Assembly: GCF_009848505.1 (NCBI RefSeq) | Contig: NZ_WWDL01000035.1 | Location: forward strand, 1-53,717 | Length of the DNA: 53,717 nt | Source of the DNA: Muricoccus harenae | GTDB lineage: Bacteria; Pseudomonadota; Alphaproteobacteria; Acetobacterales; Acetobacteraceae | Direction: 5' to 3' | Shown: piece by piece, positions 1-9,278 of the stretch | Layout: each line of letters opens with the position of its first letter | Position numbering within the stretch: the first letter of the stretch is position 1 | Translations under genes and position numbers: made by a program | Notes under the pieces: generated by a model | Databases searched by the model: none | What the model was told of the DNA's origin: nothing | What the model saw: only the letters and a program-made list of their open reading frames with translations

Positions 1-979
1 GGCGCATGGACAGGCGCTGGTTGTACTGCGGCGTGCCCGAGCGGTCGGCATGGCCGGCCACTTCGATGCGCGTCGTGCCGGTGCTGGTCACCGCCTGGGC
101 GGCTTCGGCAATGATCTGGCGGGCACGGTCCGTCAGGTCAGCACGGTCGAAGTCGAAGAACACCAGGTAGGTGCGGGCCGGAGCCGGGGCAGCGGCCGAA
201 GCCGGGGCCACGACAGGAGCCGGCGCCGGGCGCGGCGCGTTGAAGGCATAACGCAGGCCGATCAGGGCGGAGTGGTTGAAGTTCTCCATGCCCGCGTTGC
301 TCCGGGTCGTCCGGTTCGCGATCGTCTGCGTCTGGGTGACCTGGAAGTTCGGCCCGGTCGTGCCGAAGAAGCGATACTCGGCGGTCAGGCTCAGCCCGGG
401 CACGCCCAGGGGAAAGGCGGCGCCGACGACGCCCTGGAAAGCGAAGACGTTGTCGTCGTCATCCGTGACGAGAGTCTGCGAACGCGTCGGGCGGAACTCG
501 GCGCGCACATTGTCCTGCGCCACGAAGGACCAGCCGATGCCGCCGCCGAAATAGGGCGTGAAAATCGGCTCGGCCCAGCCGAAGCGGCGAAGGTCGAGAT
601 CATACAGGACGTTCACCATGGCGCCCGCCTGCCAGAGGTGCCCGCCATTGGTACGGCTGGTCACGCCCGCCGCGGTAGTGCTGTCGAAGTCGTTCTGGCG
701 GTAGAAGCCTTCGAGCTCGGTGCGCAGGCCGTTGCCGAAGCCCCAGCCCAGCGACACAACGCCGGCGAAGCCATTCTCCCATTCCACCGTCGCCGTGGTC
801 GGAATGCCGGCTGCCCGCGCGGCGGCCAGGGCGTTGCCGGACAGCGAGTCCTTCGTCTCCTGCAGATGGTTGAACCCCGCACCACCGGCAATGTAGAGGC
901 CGGTGATCGGCTGAGCCTGGGCGGCGAGGGGAAGCGCCACGACAGTTGTGGTCAGCAGGGCTGCGCGGAGGCGGGACAT
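1..979 (-). CDS. OmpA-family outer membrane protein (3' end beyond window)
   Basis: The frame is open from the ATG at 979 down to the left edge, so the C-terminus is missing. It begins with a signal peptide (MSRLRAALLTTTVVALPLAAQA) followed by a membrane beta-barrel of about 230 residues rich in alternating aromatic and glycine segments (GLYIAGGAGFNHLQ, YFGGGIGWSFVAQDN, TAEYRFFGTTG, ALIGLRYAFN). An Ala/Pro linker then leads into the start of an OmpA-like peptidoglycan-binding domain (YLVFFDFDRADLT, IEVAGHADRSGT). The protein should anchor the outer membrane to the cell wall. The barrel fold and OmpA domain are read from sequence; porin activity is not shown. It is transcribed away from the next gene and looks monocistronic. 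Confidence 0.88.
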   Translation of the reverse strand, partial: MSRLRAALLTTTVVALPLAAQAQPITGLYIAGGAGFNHLQETKDSLSGNALAAARAAGIPTTATVEWENGFAGVVSLGWGFGNGLRTELEGFYRQNDFDSTTAAGVTSRTNGGHLWQAGAMVNVLYDLDLRRFGWAEPIFTPYFGGGIGWSFVAQDNVRAEFRPTRSQTLVTDDDDNVFAFQGVVGAAFPLGVPGLSLTAEYRFFGTTGPNFQVTQTQTIANRTTRSNAGMENFNHSALIGLRYAFNAPRPAPAPVVAPASAAAPAPARTYLVFFDFDRADLTDRARQIIAEAAQAVTSTGTTRIEVAGHADRSGTPQYNQRLSMR

Positions 980-1135
980 CAAGTCTCTGATCCTTCGATT
1001 CGTCGCCGGCGGATTGCGGCAGGTTAAAAATTCGCTTGGGCCACAATGCAATGCACAACCAGCTCTTGCATCACCCCCCAGGCAACACGCCTGGGATGTT
1101 GCCGTTCCGCCACAACCGCCGGTTGCAGAAACCCT

Positions 1136-1702
1136 TTAAAACCCACCGAATCGGGCGAGGAACGCCGCCTCAGCCTCGCTGTTCACGCGCAACAGAGCGG
1201 CATTCCTGTGTGGAAAGCGGCCGAATCGGGCCACTACCCTCCGGTGCCTCCAGGCGTAGTCGATCGCGCCACCCGGCGCGGCGGCGCGCGGGTCGTCGCG
1301 CAAGCCTTCGAACAGGGCGACCGAAAGATCCTGGTCCGTCATCGCCTCGGAATGCTCGAAAGGAAGATAGAGGAAGATGCGCTGCATCGGTGTCAGCCGT
1401 AGATCATGGCGCCGTACCAGCACCGCCTCCTGCGCCACGTCCCGTGCCAGCGGATCGGCGGCGAAGGCACGCGCGGTGCCGCGATGGATGTTGCGCGGAA
1501 CCTGGTCGAGCAACAGGCAAAGGGCGAGCGCGCCAAGCGGCTCCGATACCCAGTCCGAAAGCTCGCCCCGCGCCGCCTGCTCGGCCGTGGGGCCGAAAGC
1601 GTTCCGGAGCGCTGAATCGAAGGCTGGATCCGCGCGGAACCAGGCATCGCGGTACAGGTCCGGCTCGCGGCCGAACCAGAGGTCGAGGATCGCGTCCCTC
1701 AC
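1136..1702 (-). CDS. DUF924 family protein
   Basis: 188 residues starting at a GTG that overlaps the stop of the upstream FAD/Fe-S dehydrogenase gene by 4 bases (GTGA), so the two are translationally coupled. The sequence shows the DUF924 hallmarks: an N-terminal LDLWFG motif, LCLLLDQVPRNIHRGTARAF in the middle, and a helix with FLYLPFEHSE near residue 120. The family is all-helical with a TPR-like fold and no established enzymatic role. The product is probably cytosolic, since no signal peptide or membrane segment is visible. The operon context hints at a link with hydroxyacid oxidation, but that is inference only. Confidence 0.88.
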   Translation of the reverse strand: MRDAILDLWFGREPDLYRDAWFRADPAFDSALRNAFGPTAEQAARGELSDWVSEPLGALALCLLLDQVPRNIHRGTARAFAADPLARDVAQEAVLVRRHDLRLTPMQRIFLYLPFEHSEAMTDQDLSVALFEGLRDDPRAAAPGGAIDYAWRHRRVVARFGRFPHRNAALLRVNSEAEAAFLARFGGF

Positions 1703-4623
1703 CGGCCTTCCTCCAGCGCCATGTCGAGCACACGGACACTGTGCAGTGCCGGCCGCCCCGTCAGGTCGGCGATCTGGTGCCGGCAGGATGTGCCATCGGC
1801 CACGATGACGTCCCCCTCGGGCGCCGCCCTCACCGCGGGGGCCAGTGACAACTCGCCCATGGCCCTGGAGGCTTCCACCCGCCGCGCGTCGTAGCCGAAT
1901 GCACCCGCCATGCCGCAGCAGGAGGAGGTGATGGGCTTCACCTCCAGCCCCGGCACGGTCCGCAATGCCTTCACCGCATCTGGGAAGGCGCCGAAGGACT
2001 TCTGGTGGCAGTGGCCATGGATATGGGCGGCGGCGGCGGCCACCGGCTTCAGCGGCAGCTCCACCTTCTCCCGCATGAGGAACTCCGAAAGGAGCATGGC
2101 GCGGCCGGCCAGCCGGTCCGCCTCCTCTCCAGGCAGCAGGCCGCGGAACTCGTCGCGCAGAGTGAGCAGGCAGGAGGGTTCAAGCCCCAGCACCGGCAGG
2201 TCCGAGCCCGAGAGCGCATCCATGGTGCGGCGCGCCTCGGCGCGTGCCTCATCCACCATCCCCGCCGCGAGATAGGTGCGGCCGCAGCAGAGCGGGCGGT
2301 TGCCGTCGGCGGCCTTCACCGAAAGCGCGCGATAGCCGGCGGCCCGAAGCACGCGGATGGCGGCGTGCAGGTTCTCCGGTTCGAAATACCGGTTGAAGGT
2401 GTCGGCAAGCAGGATGACATCGCCGCGCGTCGCCGGCGCCTCCTCACCCAGGTCGCGGAAGGGCGCGGCGGCGAAGCGGGGCAGGGCGCGTTCCTTCGTG
2501 AAGCCGAGCATGCGCTCGCCCAGCGCCCGCGCGCCCGGCACCCATTCGCGCGCATTGGCCAGGAAGGGCGCCCGCGAGGCCAGCGGCGCCCAGCGCGGCA
2601 TGGTGGCGATGAGCCGGTCCTTCGCCGAAACGCCATGCTTCTTCGCCCGCGCGTGCTGCGCCTCGATCTTCATCCGCGCCATGTCCACACCCGTCGGGCA
2701 TTCACGGCGGCAGGCCTTGCAGGAGACGCAAAGGGATAGGGCCTCCGCCACCTCGTCCGAGGCCAGGGCATCGGGACCCAGCTGTCCCGTGAGCGCCAGG
2801 CGCAGCGTGTTGGCCCGGCCGCGGGTGACGTCCCGCTCGTTGCGCGTGGCGCGGAAGCTCGGGCACATGACATTGGCGTCGAATTTCCGGCAGGTGCCGT
2901 TGTTGTTGCACATCTCCACGGCGCCAAGCAGGCCGCCCTGCGGGCCGGGCCAGGCAGACCAGTCGAGCACCGGCGTCACGGCAGGATCCGCCGCATAATC
3001 CGGCGGGTAGCGGAACAGGCTGCGGTCATCCATGCGCGGCGGCCGCACCACCCGGCCCGGATTCATCATGGCGTTGGGATCGAAGGCGTCCTTCACCGTC
3101 TCGAAGGCTCGGACGATGCGCGGGCCGTACATGCTTTCATGAAATTCGGAGCGGACGATGCCGTCGCCATGCTCGCCGGAGTGGCTGCCCTTGTATTCGC
3201 GCACCAGGGCGAAGCATTCCTCGGCGATCTCGCGCATCCGGCGCACGTCGCTGCCGTCCTTCATGTTCAGCACGGGGCGGACATGCAGGCAGCCGACGCT
3301 GGCATGGGCGTACCAGGTGCCCTTGGTGCCATGACGCTCGAAAACCTCGTTCAGCCGTTCGGTGTAGTCGGCCAGATCGTCCAGCGGGACCGCCGTGTCC
3401 TCGATGAAGGAGACGGGTTTCCCGTCGCCTTTCATGGACATCATGATGTTCAGCCCGGCCTCGCGCACCTCGGCGACGGCGGCCTGGAAGCCTGCATCGA
3501 CGCAGCGCACGACCTGCCCGGGCAGGCCGAGGTCGCCCATCATCTCCTCCAGCCGCGCCAGGTCGCGCAGAAGGGCCGCATCGTCATGCCCGTGGAACTC
3601 GACGATGAGTAGGGAGTCGGGCTCGCCGATGACGATCCTATCGATCGTGTCGCGATAGATGGCGATGGAGCGGCCGAGGTCGATCATCGTGCGGTCGACC
3701 AACTCCACCGCCTCCGGGTCGAGGGTGACGAGGTGCTTCGATGCCTCCATCGCCCGGCGGAAGCTCGGGAACTGGCAGATGCCGAGCACCTTGCGCGGCT
3801 TGATGGGCCAGAGCTTCAGGTCCAGCCCTGCCGAGAAGGCGAGGGTTCCCTCACTGCCCACCAGGATGCGCGCGAGGTTGCCGCGGCCGGCGGCGCGGCC
3901 TTCCGGTGTGAGGGATTCCAAGTCGTAGCCGCCCACCCGGCGCAGCACCTTGGGGAAGCGCGCGGCAATCTCGGCCGCCTCGGCGGCGCCGAGTGCGCGC
4001 AGGCGGTTGACCAACTCCGCCACCGTCGCCGGCACGCCTTCGCCGAGGTTCTCCGGCAGGTCGCTGAAGGTGAAGCGCTCGCCACCCGGCAGAAGGGCGT
4101 CGATCGAGAGCACGTTGTCGGCCATCAACCCGTAGCGGATGGACTTCGAACCACAGGAGTTGTTCGCCGCCATGCCGCCGATGGTGCAACGGGCCCAGGT
4201 TGAAGGGTCGACCGGAAAGAACAGCCCGTCCTTCTTCAGCGCATCGTTAAGCGCGCCCAAAGCAATTCCGGGCTGCACCGTGGCGCGCATGGCGGCCTTG
4301 TCCACCGAGACGACGTTCCGCAGGTACCGGCTGCAATCCATCACCAGCGCGCGGTTTACCGTCTGGCCGCACTGGCTGGTGCCGGCGCCGCGCGGCAGGA
4401 CGGGAATGCCTTCTTCCCGGCATATGGCCATCGCGGCGGCTACATCCTCCACCGTGCGGGGGACGAGCACGCCGACCGGTTCCACCTGGTAGATGCTGGC
4501 ATCCGTGGCGTAGCGGCCACGGTCCCCGGCGCCGAACAGGACATCGCCCTGGGTTTCCCGCTTCAGGCGGGCAGAGAGGCGGCTGTCGCCGGGGGTGATG
4601 CGCGACCGGGTGATGGCATTCAT
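1699..4623 (-). CDS. FAD-binding and Fe-S-binding 2-hydroxyacid dehydrogenase (GlcD-GlpC fusion, YdiJ/D-lactate dehydrogenase type)
   Basis: About 974 residues. The ATG at 4623 is chosen over an upstream one (4692) because AGGAG lies about 8 bases ahead of it. The N-terminal half is a PCMH-type FAD domain (VLVPRTVEDVAAAM; PRGAGTSQCGQTVN) with a FAD-oxidase C domain. The second half has cysteine clusters near residues 568-585 (CNNNGTC...MCPSF) and 630-645 (CVSCKACRRECP) for 4Fe-4S centres. It ends with GlpC-like cysteine-rich motifs, LCCGRT near 777 and SSCCGMAGAF near 902. Family members oxidise D-2-hydroxyacids such as D-lactate or D-2-hydroxyglutarate and pass electrons to the respiratory chain; the exact substrate cannot be read. 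It is divergent from a serine-glyoxylate aminotransferase. Confidence 0.9.
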   Translation of the reverse strand: MNAITRSRITPGDSRLSARLKRETQGDVLFGAGDRGRYATDASIYQVEPVGVLVPRTVEDVAAAMAICREEGIPVLPRGAGTSQCGQTVNRALVMDCSRYLRNVVSVDKAAMRATVQPGIALGALNDALKKDGLFFPVDPSTWARCTIGGMAANNSCGSKSIRYGLMADNVLSIDALLPGGERFTFSDLPENLGEGVPATVAELVNRLRALGAAEAAEIAARFPKVLRRVGGYDLESLTPEGRAAGRGNLARILVGSEGTLAFSAGLDLKLWPIKPRKVLGICQFPSFRRAMEASKHLVTLDPEAVELVDRTMIDLGRSIAIYRDTIDRIVIGEPDSLLIVEFHGHDDAALLRDLARLEEMMGDLGLPGQVVRCVDAGFQAAVAEVREAGLNIMMSMKGDGKPVSFIEDTAVPLDDLADYTERLNEVFERHGTKGTWYAHASVGCLHVRPVLNMKDGSDVRRMREIAEECFALVREYKGSHSGEHGDGIVRSEFHESMYGPRIVRAFETVKDAFDPNAMMNPGRVVRPPRMDDRSLFRYPPDYAADPAVTPVLDWSAWPGPQGGLLGAVEMCNNNGTCRKFDANVMCPSFRATRNERDVTRGRANTLRLALTGQLGPDALASDEVAEALSLCVSCKACRRECPTGVDMARMKIEAQHARAKKHGVSAKDRLIATMPRWAPLASRAPFLANAREWVPGARALGERMLGFTKERALPRFAAAPFRDLGEEAPATRGDVILLADTFNRYFEPENLHAAIRVLRAAGYRALSVKAADGNRPLCCGRTYLAAGMVDEARAEARRTMDALSGSDLPVLGLEPSCLLTLRDEFRGLLPGEEADRLAGRAMLLSEFLMREKVELPLKPVAAAAAHIHGHCHQKSFGAFPDAVKALRTVPGLEVKPITSSCCGMAGAFGYDARRVEASRAMGELSLAPAVRAAPEGDVIVADGTSCRHQIADLTGRPALHSVRVLDMALEEGR

Positions 4624-4764
4624 TCGGGCGTCTCCTGGGATGCGCAAGCTAGCCGAGGGGGCCCGGGCCGTCGCATCCATAATCCTCATCAATCGAACGC
4701 GCCGAACTCATTGGCGCAGCATGGGGGAGGGCGCTAGACCCGCTGGCCAGAGCGGAGGACGCCC

Positions 4765-5949
4765 ATGGCCTATTTCACCTCTCGGCCCGAGAACGGCCGG
4801 CATTTCCTGCAGATCCCCGGGCCGACCAATGTGCCGGACCGCGTCCTTCGCGCCCTCGACAACCCCACCATGGATCATCGGGGCCCGGATTTCGGCGTGC
4901 TTGGGAAGCGGGTTCTGGAGAAGCTGAAGCCGGTCTTCGGCACCAGCGGCCCGGTGATCATCTTTCCAGCCTCGGGCACCGGCGCATGGGAGGCGGCGCT
5001 GGTGAACACGCTGTCGCCCGGCGACACGGTGCTGATGTGCGAGACGGGCTGGTTCGCGCATCTCTGGCGGGAGATGGCGGAGCGGCTGAGCCTGAAGCCC
5101 CGCCTGCTGGAGACCGACTGGCGCCAAGCCGCCGACGTGCCCGCGATTGAAGCGGCGCTGCGCGCCGACAAGGGGCATGAGATCAAGGCCGTCTGCGTCG
5201 TCCATAACGAGACGAGCACGGGCTGCACGTCGCGTATCGACGAAGTGCGGAAGGCCATGGACGCCGCTGGACACCCGGCGCTGCTGCTGGTGGACACCAT
5301 CTCCTCGCTCGGCTCCATCGAGTACCGGCACGACGATTGGGGCGTGGATGTCACCATCTCGGGCAGCCAGAAGGGGCTGATGCTTCCCCCCGGCCTCTCC
5401 TTCAATGCGGTGTCGGAAAAGGCTCTGAAGGCTAGCGAGACGGCTAGGCTGCCGCGGAGCTTCTGGGATTGGAAGCCGATGCTGGCCTCCAACGCCACTG
5501 GATACTTCCCCTATACCCCGGCCACCAACATGCTCTACGCGTTGGACACCGCGCTCGACATGCTGGCCGAGGAAGGCCTCCCCAATGTCTTCGCGCGGCA
5601 CGACCGCCACGCGGAGGCAACCCGCCGAGCCGTGCGCAGCTGGGGGCTGGAGGTGCAATGCGCCGAGCCGCGGCACTTCTCCTCGGCGCTGACCGCGGTG
5701 CGCCTGCCGGAAGGCCATTCCGCCAATGCCCTCCGCGCGACCATCCTCGAGCGCTTCGACATGTCCCTGGGCAACGGGCTGGGCCGGCTGAACGACCGCG
5801 TCTTCCGCATCGGCCATCTCGGCGCCTTCAACGACCTGTCGCTGCTCGGCACGCTCGGCGGGGTGGAGATGGGGCTCCGCGTTGCAGGCGTCCCGCATGA
5901 GGGGGGCGGGGTGGCGGCCGCCATGGACTACCTCTCGGGCAATGCCTAA
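4765..5949 (+). CDS. sgaA: Serine-glyoxylate aminotransferase (class V PLP aminotransferase)
   Basis: 394 residues, with GGAGG about 8 bases before the ATG. It matches the class-V alanine/serine-glyoxylate aminotransferases: an N-terminal IPGPTNVPDRVL motif, PASGTGAWEAAL near residue 70, the PLP-ring aspartate in LLVDTISSLGS (D177), and the Schiff-base lysine in SGSQKGLMLPPGLSF (K203). The C-terminal ALRATILERFDMSLGNGLG is typical of the family. The reaction transfers the amino group from serine to glyoxylate, giving hydroxypyruvate and glycine, as in the serine cycle or glyoxylate detoxification. The divergent hydroxyacid dehydrogenase could supply 2-oxoacids such as glyoxylate, but this is inference. 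Alanine or other donors are possible. Confidence 0.88.
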   Translation: MAYFTSRPENGRHFLQIPGPTNVPDRVLRALDNPTMDHRGPDFGVLGKRVLEKLKPVFGTSGPVIIFPASGTGAWEAALVNTLSPGDTVLMCETGWFAHLWREMAERLSLKPRLLETDWRQAADVPAIEAALRADKGHEIKAVCVVHNETSTGCTSRIDEVRKAMDAAGHPALLLVDTISSLGSIEYRHDDWGVDVTISGSQKGLMLPPGLSFNAVSEKALKASETARLPRSFWDWKPMLASNATGYFPYTPATNMLYALDTALDMLAEEGLPNVFARHDRHAEATRRAVRSWGLEVQCAEPRHFSSALTAVRLPEGHSANALRATILERFDMSLGNGLGRLNDRVFRIGHLGAFNDLSLLGTLGGVEMGLRVAGVPHEGGGVAAAMDYLSGNA

Positions 5950-6054
5950 ATCCAGGGCGGGAATCGCGACGCCAGGAATCGTGACGCAGGGGCGGGCTTG
6001 CCGCCGCCCCGGCGACGCCGGAAGTTCCGCCCGGAACGAGCGGAGTCCCCGGAC

Positions 6055-6753
6055 ATGACGATCGAGCTCTGGAGCTGGCCCACTCCAAACGGGCACAAGG
6101 TCCATATTGCCCTGGAGGAGCTTGAGCTTCCCTATCGCGTTGTGCCGGTGGACATAGGCGCCGGGGACCAGTTCCGGCCCGAATTCCTGGCCATCACGCC
6201 AAACCACCGCATCCCTGCCATCGTCGATCCGGACGGACCTGGGGGGGCGCCGTTGCCGCTCTTCGAGTCCGGCGCCATCCTTATTCATCTGGCGGAGAAG
6301 ACCGGCCGCCTCATCCCGGCCAACCCGGCTGCGCGCGCCATCTGCCTGCAGTGGCTGATGTTCCAGATGGGGGGCGTCGGCCCGATGTTCGGCCAGTGGA
6401 ACCACTTCGCCAACTATGCGCCGGAGAAGATCCCCTACGCCATCGAGCGCTACACCAAGGAGGTCCGGCGGCTCTATGGCGTGCTGGAAAAGCGCCTCTC
6501 CGGCGCGACCTGGCTGGCAGGGGACGACTATTCCATCGCTGATATCGCAACCTTCCCCTGGGTGCGGAACCCCGAGCGGCGCGGCATCGATCCCGCGGAA
6601 TTCCCCTCGGTCCGGCGCTGGACCGAGGTGATCGAGGCGCGGCCGGCGGTAATGCGGGGCCTTGCCGTCCTGTCGGAGCGGCAGCGCCAGGGGCCGATGT
6701 CCGACAAGGAAAAGGAAAACCTGTTCGGCACCACGCAATTCACCCGGCGCTGA
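6055..6753 (+). CDS. Glutathione S-transferase family protein (Nu-class, YfcG/YghU-like)
   Basis: 232 residues from the ATG at 6055, preceded by GGAG. An earlier in-frame start at 5998 adds an Arg/Pro-rich stretch that does not fit the family. The N-terminal thioredoxin fold begins MTIELWSWPTPNGHKV, whose TPNG motif replaces the Tyr/Ser/Cys of classical GSTs and is typical of Nu-class enzymes. It continues with NHRIPAIVD and the glutathione-binding LPLFESGAILIHLAEK. The C-terminal helical domain contains WLAGDDYSIADIATFPWV. Nu-class enzymes often act as disulfide-bond oxidoreductases or peroxidases using glutathione. It lies 105 bases downstream of sgaA on the same strand and could be co-transcribed. 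Confidence 0.9.
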   Translation: MTIELWSWPTPNGHKVHIALEELELPYRVVPVDIGAGDQFRPEFLAITPNHRIPAIVDPDGPGGAPLPLFESGAILIHLAEKTGRLIPANPAARAICLQWLMFQMGGVGPMFGQWNHFANYAPEKIPYAIERYTKEVRRLYGVLEKRLSGATWLAGDDYSIADIATFPWVRNPERRGIDPAEFPSVRRWTEVIEARPAVMRGLAVLSERQRQGPMSDKEKENLFGTTQFTRR

Positions 6754-6964
6754 AGTTCATGCCCTTGCGGTCCCGGACGGAGATGTCTTGTGTATCTCTC
6801 ATCACGGGAACACGTTATGCAGCGTGGCCATTCAGGAAGGCGGGATTCGTAAAGCCTTGATCACAGCCGATCCCGCCAATGCGTGAGGGCTCAAGGAGTT
6901 ATCGGGCGACCTTCCGCGTTCACGGAGGGGCTTCGATCCGCGTCCGGAGAGGTCCCACCCATCC

Positions 6965-8365
6965 ATGACCGCGCGTGTCCTGGTGGTTGACGACATTGCC
7001 GCCAACCTCAAGCTCCTCGAGGCCCGTCTTAACGCCGAGTATTACGAGGTCGCCCTCGCAAGCTCCGGCGCCGAGGCGCTGCGGCTGGCACAGTCCTGGG
7101 CCCCCGACGTCATCCTGTTGGACGTGATGATGCCGGGTATGGATGGCTACGAGGTGTGCCGCCTGCTGAAGGCGGCGCCGCAGACCACCCATATCCCGGT
7201 GGTGATGATCACGGCCCTCGTCGACCAGACGGAGCGGGTGCGCGGGCTCGAGGCGGGGGCCGACGACTTCCTTTCCAAGCCCGTGGACCACACCACCCTC
7301 TTCGCGCGGCTGCGTGCCCTGCTACGGACGAAGCAGGTGCTCGACGCCTTCCGGTTGCGCGCCGAAACCGCGAGGGACCTGGGCTTCGAGCCGATGCCCG
7401 ATCCGTCCAGGAGCGTGGAGGGCGCCCGTGCCCTGCTGGCGACGGAGGATGATTCCGAGGCCCAGGCGCTGTCCGATATCCTCGCCCAGGACGGCATCCT
7501 GGTGACGCGGGCGACGGATGTGAACATGGCCTGGGACAAGTTGCTGAACGAGGATTTCGACCTTGCCGTGCTCAGCCTCTGGCTGGATGACGGGGAGGGG
7601 CTGCGGCTGGCCTCCCGCATGCGCGCGCAATCCTCAATGCGGGAGGTGCCGGTCCTGCTCGTGGCAGATGCGGACCAGCGGAACCAGGTGCTGCGCGGCT
7701 TCGACATCGGCGCGAACGACCATGTTCTGCGCCCGGTAGACGCGAATGAGCTTCGTGCGCGTGCGCGAAACCAGATCCGCCGCAAGCGCTACCAGGAACG
7801 GCTCCGCGCCGACCTGCAGCGCAGCTTGGAGATGGCGGTCACGGACAGCCTAACCGGGCTGCGGAACCGCCGCTATGTCATGCGCCACCTGGAAGGCCTG
7901 CTCCGCTCCGGGGGCGCAACGCTGCTGCTGATCGATGTGGACCGCTTCAAGTTGGTCAACGACACCTACGGCCATGCCTTTGGCGACGCCGTGCTGCGGG
8001 AGGTGGCCGAGCGGCTGCGCCTGCATTTGCGCGCGGTGGATGTGGTGGCCCGCTTCGGGGGCGAGGAGTTCGTCGTCGCCATGGCGCCGCAGCCGGCTGA
8101 CGATGCCGGGATGGTGGCGGAGCGGCTGCGCCTTTCCGTCTGCGAGGAACCGATGCGCGTGGGCGACCGAGCGCTCGAGGTGAGCATCAGCATCGGCGTT
8201 GCGGTGGCGGTTCCGGATTGCACCATGGAGCAGTTGGCGGCGACCGCCGACATCGCGCTTTACCGGGCCAAGGCGAATGGGCGTAACCGCGTGGAGATCG
8301 CCACGGCCGCCGACTGGCTCCCGGAAACGGCTAAGGACGAGCCGGTTGGAAGCAGCGCGTCCTAG
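6965..8365 (+). CDS. pleD: PleD-type response regulator with GGDEF diguanylate cyclase domain
   Basis: 466 residues with REC-REC-GGDEF architecture, as in Caulobacter PleD. REC1 has the acidic pocket (VLVVDD), phosphoacceptor D53 in ILLDVMMPG and K105 in FLSKPVD. REC2 (about residues 153-270) is degenerate: the phosphoacceptor position reads AVLSLWLDD, with Ser in place of Asp, so it likely serves as a dimerisation adaptor. The cyclase domain has the active-site GGEEF at 365-369, with an RxxD inhibitory site (R356-D359) five residues upstream, so product feedback by c-di-GMP is expected. The protein makes c-di-GMP from two GTP. It is followed by a strong hairpin terminator. No adjacent histidine kinase is seen. 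Confidence 0.93.
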   Translation: MTARVLVVDDIAANLKLLEARLNAEYYEVALASSGAEALRLAQSWAPDVILLDVMMPGMDGYEVCRLLKAAPQTTHIPVVMITALVDQTERVRGLEAGADDFLSKPVDHTTLFARLRALLRTKQVLDAFRLRAETARDLGFEPMPDPSRSVEGARALLATEDDSEAQALSDILAQDGILVTRATDVNMAWDKLLNEDFDLAVLSLWLDDGEGLRLASRMRAQSSMREVPVLLVADADQRNQVLRGFDIGANDHVLRPVDANELRARARNQIRRKRYQERLRADLQRSLEMAVTDSLTGLRNRRYVMRHLEGLLRSGGATLLLIDVDRFKLVNDTYGHAFGDAVLREVAERLRLHLRAVDVVARFGGEEFVVAMAPQPADDAGMVAERLRLSVCEEPMRVGDRALEVSISIGVAVAVPDCTMEQLAATADIALYRAKANGRNRVEIATAADWLPETAKDEPVGSSAS

Positions 8366-8414
8366 GGACGAATCGATGCCAGCCAAGGACGGCCGCTTCC
8401 GGCCCTGAAACGGC

Positions 8415-8448
8415 GAAGGGGCGGCGGACCATAGTCCGCCGCCCCTTC
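8415..8448. terminator. Hairpin terminator between convergent pleD and CHAP genes
   Basis: A perfect 15-bp inverted repeat (8415-8429 with 8434-8448) around a 4-base CATA loop. It ends in CCTTCTT on the plus strand and lies between two convergent genes, so it probably stops transcription from both sides. Confidence 0.8.
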
Positions 8449-8477
8449 TTACCATTGCCCTGGTGGAGGACGGCGGC

Positions 8478-9278
8478 TCAGCGACCGCCTTCGATGCCCA
8501 GGCCACCGATCGAGGTATTGATGAAGCGCTGGTGCGGGCTCTGGGCCTGGCCGCCCTGCTCCGGGGCCTCGGCCACTTCCTGCATCGTGCCGCCATGGCG
8601 GACCATGATGGGGCCGCGCTGTGCCGGGAAGCCGTCGGGGCGGTTGAAGATGAAGCCGTAGGTCGGATAAGTGCGGCCATAGGTGTCGGCGTCATGGCCG
8701 ACCTGGACGCGGACCGCGGTCCAGTCGTTGGCGTCGGACACGTCCACCACGGAGATGTTGCGGGTCACTGTGCCCTTGCGGATCCCCGGGCCTTCCCAGT
8801 TCGCGTGGTGCACGGTGATCTCACGGGCGCTCACCTGGCGCTCCACCACGGCAACGTGCCCCATGCGCATGCCGCCGGAGGAGCGGAAGACGAGGACCGA
8901 GCCGGGTTCGGGACGATGGCCGCGCTGGTAGATGCCTGCGGCGTTGTTCCACCAGGTGCCGCCATTGCCGGTGACCTGGAGACCGGTGACCATGCGAGCA
9001 TAGGGCACGCAGGAAATGCTGCCGCGCGGGATGGAGACGTCCACGGCCGTCTGTGCGCGGGAAACCCCGCGACGGATCGCAGCCTTCGCCCCGGTGGTGG
9101 CACGAACTGAGCGCGCCTGGGGCTGTCGCTGCTGTGCCGCCGGAGCGGAGTGGGACGCGGAAACATGCTTGGCGCCACCCCGGTTAGGGGAGGAAGCATC
9201 CGCCGTAGAGCTGAGTTGCGGCGTGAGGACGAACCCGCAAGCCACGAAAATCGCAACGGCAGTGCTTTTTGCCCGCAT
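8478..9278 (-). CDS. Secreted CHAP-domain peptidase/amidase
   Basis: 266 residues from the ATG at 9278, preceded by a GGGGGA ribosome site; a TTG four codons upstream is less likely. An N-terminal hydrophobic signal (AVAIFVACGFVL) and a low-complexity linker rich in Ala, Gln and Ser lead to a CHAP domain. The catalytic Cys is in SISCVPYARMVTG (about C90), the His in RMGHVAVVE (about H141), and a following ITVHHANWEG completes the fold. CHAP enzymes hydrolyse peptidoglycan peptides or gamma-glutamyl amide bonds in the periplasm. The C-terminal about 50 residues after GFIFNRPDG are not recognised. Transcribed alone, convergent with pleD. Confidence 0.87.
   Translation of the reverse strand: MRAKSTAVAIFVACGFVLTPQLSSTADASSPNRGGAKHVSASHSAPAAQQRQPQARSVRATTGAKAAIRRGVSRAQTAVDVSIPRGSISCVPYARMVTGLQVTGNGGTWWNNAAGIYQRGHRPEPGSVLVFRSSGGMRMGHVAVVERQVSAREITVHHANWEGPGIRKGTVTRNISVVDVSDANDWTAVRVQVGHDADTYGRTYPTYGFIFNRPDGFPAQRGPIMVRHGGTMQEVAEAPEQGGQAQSPHQRFINTSIGGLGIEGGR

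Noticed and set aside
1077-1095. A 7-bp hairpin after the DUF924 gene
   Set aside because: The stem is short and no T tract follows on either strand, so I did not call it a terminator.
4708-6738. A 676-codon open frame antisense to sgaA and the GST gene
   Set aside because: It has no family features and crosses two real genes and their intergenic gap on the other strand.
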